Assembly: GCA_024640485.1 (NCBI GenBank)
Contig: JAHEEY010000039.1
Location: 1-18,261 of the forward strand
DNA length: 18,261 bases
Origin: Chloroflexota bacterium
GTDB taxonomy: Bacteria > Chloroflexota > Anaerolineae > Promineifilales > Promineifilaceae
Reading direction: 5' to 3'
A model generated the notes under the pieces. It had not been told where the DNA came from and did not search any database. It saw nothing but the letters and a program-made list of their open reading frames with translations. The translations under genes and the position numbers were made by a program. Position 1 is the first letter of the stretch. The number at the start of each line of letters is the position of its first letter. Below are positions 14,264-18,261 of the stretch, one piece after another.

Positions 14264-16462
14264 TCAACTCATGGTTTCTGCCGGCTGCGGTTCGCTAACA
14301 GGCGTTTCTATCTTCTGGTTAATGACTGGTGCGGACACGACTGGCGCGGACCCAGTCGTTTCGGCTCCACTACCTTCCATCATCGCTTCATTGCCCGGAT
14401 ACTTCACTCGAACATGAAAACGGCCTTTCAAGGTCTCAATGAAGGAAGCGCGTATCAGCTTGATATCTCCAAGTGTCAACCCTGAGTTATCCAACTGGCC
14501 GTCGGTCATATCCTCGTCTATGATGGAATTGACCAATCTCTCAATCTGCTTCTCGGAATTTGGCCGGATGGCGCTGGAGGCAGCGTCGATGGTATCCGCC
14601 AGCAGGACAATGCCAGATTCCCGGGATCTTGGGCGCGGCCCTTTGTGGCGGAACTGGTTGACATCCACCTCGTTCGCGGCATCCCCGGCGAGTTCTCTAG
14701 CCTTCATATAGAAGGCTTTGGCCACTTTATCACCGTGGTGCTCGGTTATGAAGTCCCGAATCCGGTCAGGCAGGCGATACCGCTTGGCCAGCTCCATACC
14801 ATCGGTGACGTGACTAATGATGATCCGGGTACTGCTGTACGGGTCAAGGGTATCATGAGGGTTAAACCCTTCCTGATTTTCCGTGAAAAACGGCGGCCTG
14901 TTCATCTTGCCGATATCGTGATAGAAGGCCCCAACACGGACAAGGGTACCGTTTGCCTGCACCCTTTCGGCAGCCTGTTCAGCAAGATTCGCAACCATGA
15001 TGCTGTGATGGTAAGTTCCCGGGGCCCGCCTCAACAGCTCCTGTAGTAATGGGTGATCAAGCCGGGATAATTCCTGCAGTTGCAGTGTGGTGGTAATCCC
15101 AAACAAGCTGCCCATCAAAAAGAAGCCAACCAGCGTCAAGGCCGAGGAGAGGACGCCATTCGCCAATCCATATAGGATTAGCTGCAGTGAATCAACGACC
15201 TCGCCACCGGAAGGCAATTGGAAGATCAAGACGACAATCGTATATCCAAGCGCGGCGACCAGGCCGGCTCGAAAAAACGCGTTGATCCGCCGAGCTCTGG
15301 CATTCTGCAGTGTCAAAAGGGGCAGCAAGCCACCGGCCGCGGCGTATGTCGCCAGCTCCAGCGAACTGCCGCTGATGTACCCGACCAAGCCCGCCATCAC
15401 CACCGTTACCAGCATGGAAAGGCGCACATCGAACATCACTGCCAACAGCATGGACATCGACGCGATTGGATACCAAAATGCCAGATCTCCTTGGCCAGAT
15501 ATCATTAACCTGGCGATCATCGTATACAGTAGTATGACCACAGACAAGGCGATGAGATAGCGCGCGCCTTCGCGCATGTCAGCATGAAACTGTCTCAGAT
15601 ACAAAGCGACCAGTACCGCTGAGGCAAGCGACACCAGGAACACGCTGCTGAAATCGCGAAGATCTGGCTCTTGCCTCAGCATACCAAGTTCCTGCAAGAG
15701 TTCGATATCTACTTCAGTGATTTTCTCTCCGGTTCGAATAATACGCTGATCTTTGACCACGCTTCGAGCGACAGGATTGATTGCGGCGACCGCCTCTTCG
15801 CGCCGCTGCGCTGTGGCGGCTTCGTCAACGAAAACGGTTGGCTTGATGAATTGGGGTGCCAGGCTGATCACCACGTTCTCTTGCGTAGGGGTCAGTTCCA
15901 GGCTCGCTTCTCGCCGCGCCGAGATTTGAAATTCCCGAAGTTGTTCTTCCCGAATTTCCTGGCGCATCAGTACTTCAATGATACTCAGGACATTGGCCTT
16001 GGCTTCCTCATAATCGGCTTGACTTAGGTCGAGCAAACCCACACCGACCTGGTCCTGAATGACCAGATCATCGATGGCCTGTAAATAGGATAATTTCTTC
16101 TCTTTCGTCGCCTGTGTATCCGCGCGGACTACTTCAATAAATGCAAAAGTCGCTCGTGCCCTGCTCTTCTGTGCCCGACCGATGTTCAAATCAAGCGCGG
16201 TATACAGCTGCTGAACATTGTCTTTTTCCAGCTGGCGAGCTTGTTCAGTCAATATCTGACTGGTATAGGTAAGCGAAATCGGAGAGATGATATCGCTGGC
16301 GGCATATTCCCCGGCAGAAAGACTCAGGTTAGTCGGCGCCACCAGGTTGAAGGAAAGAAGCAGCGTCATTGCAGCCGTCAACAACAGCACGAAAAGCCAT
16401 AACATTGACTTCTGAACCAGCCGCTGCCAAGTTGACACTTGTGGTTGAGACAAAGAGCTCAT
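14264..16462 (-). CDS. pgpH: 7TM-HD cyclic-di-AMP phosphodiesterase (PgpH family)
   Basis: PgpH-type proteins degrade c-di-AMP to pApA with a cytosolic HD domain tethered to a seven-helix membrane domain. The 732 residues comprise a leading membrane helix (about 20-42), an extracellular 7TMR-HDED domain (about 43-270), a membrane block of about seven helices (about 272-455), and the HD domain (about 480-660). The HD domain has TYHHSIMVA (His485/486), FYHDIGKMNRP (His515-Asp516), ISHVTDG, ITEHHGD (His575/576) and LADTIDAASS (Asp623), the full metal set. A proline- and acid-rich tail (about 690-732) is disordered and unusual. The ATG at 16462 lies 20 nt after the yqeY stop. It forms an operon with yqeY, ybeY and dgkA. 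No diadenylate cyclase is in the window. Confidence 0.95.
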   Translation of the reverse strand: MSSLSQPQVSTWQRLVQKSMLWLFVLLLTAAMTLLLSFNLVAPTNLSLSAGEYAASDIISPISLTYTSQILTEQARQLEKDNVQQLYTALDLNIGRAQKSRARATFAFIEVVRADTQATKEKKLSYLQAIDDLVIQDQVGVGLLDLSQADYEEAKANVLSIIEVLMRQEIREEQLREFQISARREASLELTPTQENVVISLAPQFIKPTVFVDEAATAQRREEAVAAINPVARSVVKDQRIIRTGEKITEVDIELLQELGMLRQEPDLRDFSSVFLVSLASAVLVALYLRQFHADMREGARYLIALSVVILLYTMIARLMISGQGDLAFWYPIASMSMLLAVMFDVRLSMLVTVVMAGLVGYISGSSLELATYAAAGGLLPLLTLQNARARRINAFFRAGLVAALGYTIVVLIFQLPSGGEVVDSLQLILYGLANGVLSSALTLVGFFLMGSLFGITTTLQLQELSRLDHPLLQELLRRAPGTYHHSIMVANLAEQAAERVQANGTLVRVGAFYHDIGKMNRPPFFTENQEGFNPHDTLDPYSSTRIIISHVTDGMELAKRYRLPDRIRDFITEHHGDKVAKAFYMKARELAGDAANEVDVNQFRHKGPRPRSRESGIVLLADTIDAASSAIRPNSEKQIERLVNSIIDEDMTDGQLDNSGLTLGDIKLIRASFIETLKGRFHVRVKYPGNEAMMEGSGAETTGSAPVVSAPVINQKIETPVSEPQPAETMS

Positions 16463-16481
16463 TGTCGTTCAGGCACCCGCC

Positions 16482-16925
16482 CTACTTCAGCAGCCCTCGA
16501 ACTACCTCATTGACCAGGCGACCATCTGCCTTGCCCTTCACTGCAGGCATCAGCTTTCCCATGACCTGGCCCATGCCTTTACTATCGCTCACCCCTAAAT
16601 CTGAGATCAGCTTCCGGGCGATTGCTTCGATTTCAGCCTTATCCATCATCTTAGGAAGATAACTCTCGATAAATGCCAATTCCATGCTCTCTTTATCCGC
16701 GAGATCAGTCCGTCCAGCTTTTGCATAATCCACAATACTCTCGCGGCGCTGCTTGGCTTGCTTCATTAGCAGCGACTGAACATCCTTTTCATCCAGGTAT
16801 TTCTGTTCGTCAACTTCGACCTGCTTTACTGCAGCTAGCAGCATCCGCAAGGTATTCCGCTTGTCAGTTTCTCCCGCACGCATTGCTGCAGCCATGTCGG
16901 CGCGAAGAAGCTCTTTTAAATCCAT
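16482..16925 (-). CDS. yqeY: GatB/YqeY domain-containing protein
   Basis: A 147-residue YqeY-family protein, an all-helical domain related to the tail of GatB (aspartyl/glutamyl-tRNA amidotransferase subunit B). Its precise role is unknown; a tRNA-related role is assumed from the GatB tail. Family features are LRMLLAAVKQVEVDE (about 26-40), KQAKQRRESIVDYAKAGR (about 55-72), LAFIESYLPKMM (about 83-94) and KGMGQVMGKLMPAVKGKADGRLVNEVV (about 115-141). The ATG at 16925 has AGGAGA 6-7 nt upstream. It is the first gene after the promoter at 17008-17035, with a leader of about 75 nt, and is followed by pgpH 19-20 nt later. In Bacillus yqeY lies several genes upstream of pgpH, so the link is conserved with gene loss between. 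Confidence 0.95.
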   Translation of the reverse strand: MDLKELLRADMAAAMRAGETDKRNTLRMLLAAVKQVEVDEQKYLDEKDVQSLLMKQAKQRRESIVDYAKAGRTDLADKESMELAFIESYLPKMMDKAEIEAIARKLISDLGVSDSKGMGQVMGKLMPAVKGKADGRLVNEVVRGLLK

Positions 16926-17007
16926 CTAAATCTCCTATAGGCATTGTCAAGTCCAATTCTCGGGGCGCAGTACTCCCTGCCCATTGAACTGCAGCCTGCT
17001 TAATAAG

Positions 17008-17035
17008 ATTGTAGCATTGGCAGAAAGGGTGTCAA
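17008..17035 (-). promoter_or_regulatory. Sigma-70-type promoter of the yqeY-pgpH-ybeY-dgkA operon
   Basis: The minus strand carries a perfect TTGACA (17030-17035), a 16-nt spacer and TACAAT (17008-17013). Start is predicted near 17001, about 75 nt before the yqeY ATG. Confidence 0.82.
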
Positions 17036-17041
17036 ACCACC

Positions 17042-17051
17042 TACTGCAGTA
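17042..17051. repeat. 10-bp palindrome upstream of the yqeY promoter
   Basis: TACTGCAGTA is a perfect palindrome 6 bp upstream of the -35 element. The place suits a regulator binding site, but a 10-bp palindrome is short and chance is quite possible. Confidence 0.25.
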
Positions 17052-17147
17052 CTCATCTGGAGAGGCCAGCCCCGGATTACAGCCGCTCTCTTCCGGTAGT
17101 TCGCTCTCGATAGCCAAGGTTCATCCAGGAGAAGCCTGTGGCAAACA

Positions 17148-17855
17148 CTACGGATGCTTGAGGATCGTGTATAGACTTAGATTCCCTTCCTTTCCGTCAC
17201 TATGGAACTGGTCGACTATCTCCAGGCCGGCAGCTTCCGCCAATGCTTCCGTCGCCTTCTCATCAATATGACACACATATCTCAACGCGAAATCGCCTCG
17301 TTGCCAGGAAAGCAGGTAATCCTCTGGGGCCACGTCATTGTCACTCAAACCGACTAGAGACCAATCGCGAATCTTGCGCTGCTGCCTGGTGCTGCTCATG
17401 AACTGCCATGTCGACAAAATGATCCGGCCGTCCGGCAGGGCTCTATCTTTCAGGCTTGCCAGGAGGCGAATACGATTGTCGGCGCCGGGAATGTGCTGCA
17501 TGACGGCAAGACTGGCGACGACATCAAATCGGCCAAGATCGTCAAGCGCGCCTGCCTGTGAGATCTCCCTGCGGTAGAACTCCCCTGCCGTCAGCTCGGA
17601 GGCAATCGCCAGCAGTTCCTCGCTAAAATCGACGCCGGCGTAAGACTCAATGGCATCATGATCCAGCAGAAAGCGGCCGAGACGTCCTTCGCCGCAGCCA
17701 ACATCCAGCAGTGATCGGCACGGGACAGGCAGGGCCTTCAACAGCCGGTAGAAGCCGGGCTGTGGTGTGGCGCGACTCTCGGCAAACGAATCCGCGATCG
17801 AGTCATAAAACGCCCGGTTGATGGCCAGCAACTGTTCTTTCACGTCAGCGCGCAT
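17148..17855 (-). CDS. Class I SAM-dependent methyltransferase (Trm9-like C-terminus)
   Basis: A 235-residue soluble methyltransferase. Motif I is LLDVGCGEGRLG (49-60), with the acidic residue ending strand 2 at Asp76 in YAGVDFSEELL. Motif IV is DVVASLAVMQHIPG (111-124), and post-motif RALPDGRIILSTWQF is at about 138-152. The C-terminal part, LRYVCHIDEKATEALAEAAGLEIV then GKEGNLSLYTILK, resembles the RYxH...L..L.EAAG...D.NL pattern of the Trm9/ALKBH8 tRNA methyltransferase group. That resemblance is by eye and moderate, and the substrate is not known. ATG 17855 has no good Shine-Dalgarno (AAAGTGA) and no clear promoter. It could be transcribed together with the small gene 131 nt upstream. No strong terminator is seen after it, so it may read into the yqeY region. 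Confidence 0.85.
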   Translation of the reverse strand: MRADVKEQLLAINRAFYDSIADSFAESRATPQPGFYRLLKALPVPCRSLLDVGCGEGRLGRFLLDHDAIESYAGVDFSEELLAIASELTAGEFYRREISQAGALDDLGRFDVVASLAVMQHIPGADNRIRLLASLKDRALPDGRIILSTWQFMSSTRQQRKIRDWSLVGLSDNDVAPEDYLLSWQRGDFALRYVCHIDEKATEALAEAAGLEIVDQFHSDGKEGNLSLYTILKHP

Positions 17856-17986
17856 AGTTTCACTTTGTAGAACCGCTTTCCTTCAATAATAACACGTGAC
17901 CAATTGCGGCGGCTCTGCTGCTGCACTGCTGCTCGCTGCCCCACCCACTGGCTGCGCAGCTTAAGTGTCCGTGCAGGCGTGCAGAG

Positions 17987-18208
17987 CTAGCCGTGGTTTC
18001 CAGTATGGGTGGTGTCCTCGATACCGCGGCTGCCCTCAGCGCGAATGCGCCGTGTGTTGGTGACAAACCATACGCGCTGACCAGCGGTCATGACCCACAC
18101 CCCGGGGTGCTCCTGTTTCACCACCACCCCCTGATACCACCTATCGTTTCCGAAGGTGATTGCCACACGATCTCCTTGGGCAAACCGATCAACCAATCTC
18201 TTGGCCAT
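17987..18208 (-). CDS. Small tryptophan-rich basic protein, function unknown
   Basis: I do not recognise a named family. The 73 residues (ATG at 18208; an in-frame TTG four codons earlier is possible) form a compact stretch: RFAQGDRVAITFGNDRWYQG (8-27), VVVKQEHPGVWVM and VWFVTNTRRIR (46-56). A polar tail follows with Thr, His and Gly. The alternation of short hydrophobic strands, the GDRV opening and the W-x-x-G-x-V turn suggest an SH3-like or Tudor-like small beta barrel, as in proteins binding RNA, DNA or peptides. There is no signal peptide, membrane segment or cysteine pair. The ribosome site is weak. Coding is supported by the pattern of conserved-looking strands, not by context. The 131-nt gap to the methyltransferase contains no clear terminator. 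Confidence 0.6.
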   Translation of the reverse strand: MAKRLVDRFAQGDRVAITFGNDRWYQGVVVKQEHPGVWVMTAGQRVWFVTNTRRIRAEGSRGIEDTTHTGNHG

Positions 18209-18261
18209 ACACAAATCCAAATTCCGTTGTCGGCAAGATAATCAGAAATCGATTATCAGCG

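Noticed and set aside
17890..17965. CTGCTG-rich stretch and GCTGCGCAGC palindrome, possible RNA or terminator
   Set aside because: No T-run and no stable long stem; short triplet repetition alone is not a feature.
1..18261. Search for tRNA, rRNA, CRISPR arrays, insertion sequences and phage genes
   Set aside because: No cloverleaf, spaced direct-repeat array, transposase, integrase or terminal inverted repeats were seen on reading both strands.

Overview
The window is an ordinary-looking bacterial chromosome segment with moderate GC content. It is gene-dense and shows no mobile element, CRISPR array, rRNA or tRNA gene. The order ffh-rpsP-KH protein-rimM-dprA, together with a very large soluble PAS/GAF histidine kinase, a SAM-I riboswitch on metK and a FabL-like enoyl reductase, points by inference to Chloroflexota (Anaerolineae/Caldilineae-like). 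No marker gene here proves that. Several genes use GTG starts.

Region 1 (1-3421, minus strand) is a translation and protein-export operon. A near-consensus promoter (3356-3384) drives ffh (signal recognition particle GTPase), rpsP (ribosomal protein S16), khpA (KH-domain RNA chaperone) and rimM (30S maturation). The 5' part of dprA follows, possibly with its own promoter, and runs off the window at base 1.

Region 2 (3422-5060, minus) is metK under a complete transcription-attenuation unit. It has a strong promoter, a SAM-I aptamer, an anti-terminator segment and an intrinsic terminator ahead of the start codon, so S-adenosylmethionine should shut off its own synthesis.

Region 3 (5061-10456, minus) is a closely packed set read in the order epoxide-hydrolase-like enzyme, 1006-residue multisensor histidine kinase, alkyladenine-type DNA glycosylase, FabI enoyl-ACP reductase. 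The gaps are 47 nt, a 4-nt ATGA overlap, and 49 nt. The combination suggests a link between electrophile detoxification, repair of alkylated bases and lipid metabolism, but that link is inferred from position alone.

Region 4 (10758-13271, plus) holds a second enoyl reductase of the FabL type, a proline dehydrogenase with an extra N-terminal hydrophobic helix, and an RmlC-family sugar epimerase. It closes with a hairpin terminator shared with the convergent operon.

Region 5 (13401-17035, minus) is yqeY-pgpH-ybeY-dgkA from a TTGACA/TACAAT promoter. It is a slimmed version of the Firmicutes yqeY...phoH-pgpH-ybeY-dgkA cluster without phoH, and ties c-di-AMP breakdown and rRNA maturation to undecaprenol/diacylglycerol phosphorylation.

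Region 6 (17148-18208, minus) holds a SAM-dependent methyltransferase with a Trm9-like C-terminus and a small tryptophan-rich protein of unknown function. I found no wholly new system. The most unusual points are the epoxide hydrolase-kinase-glycosylase-FabI cluster, the FabI/FabL pair and the small Trp-rich protein.
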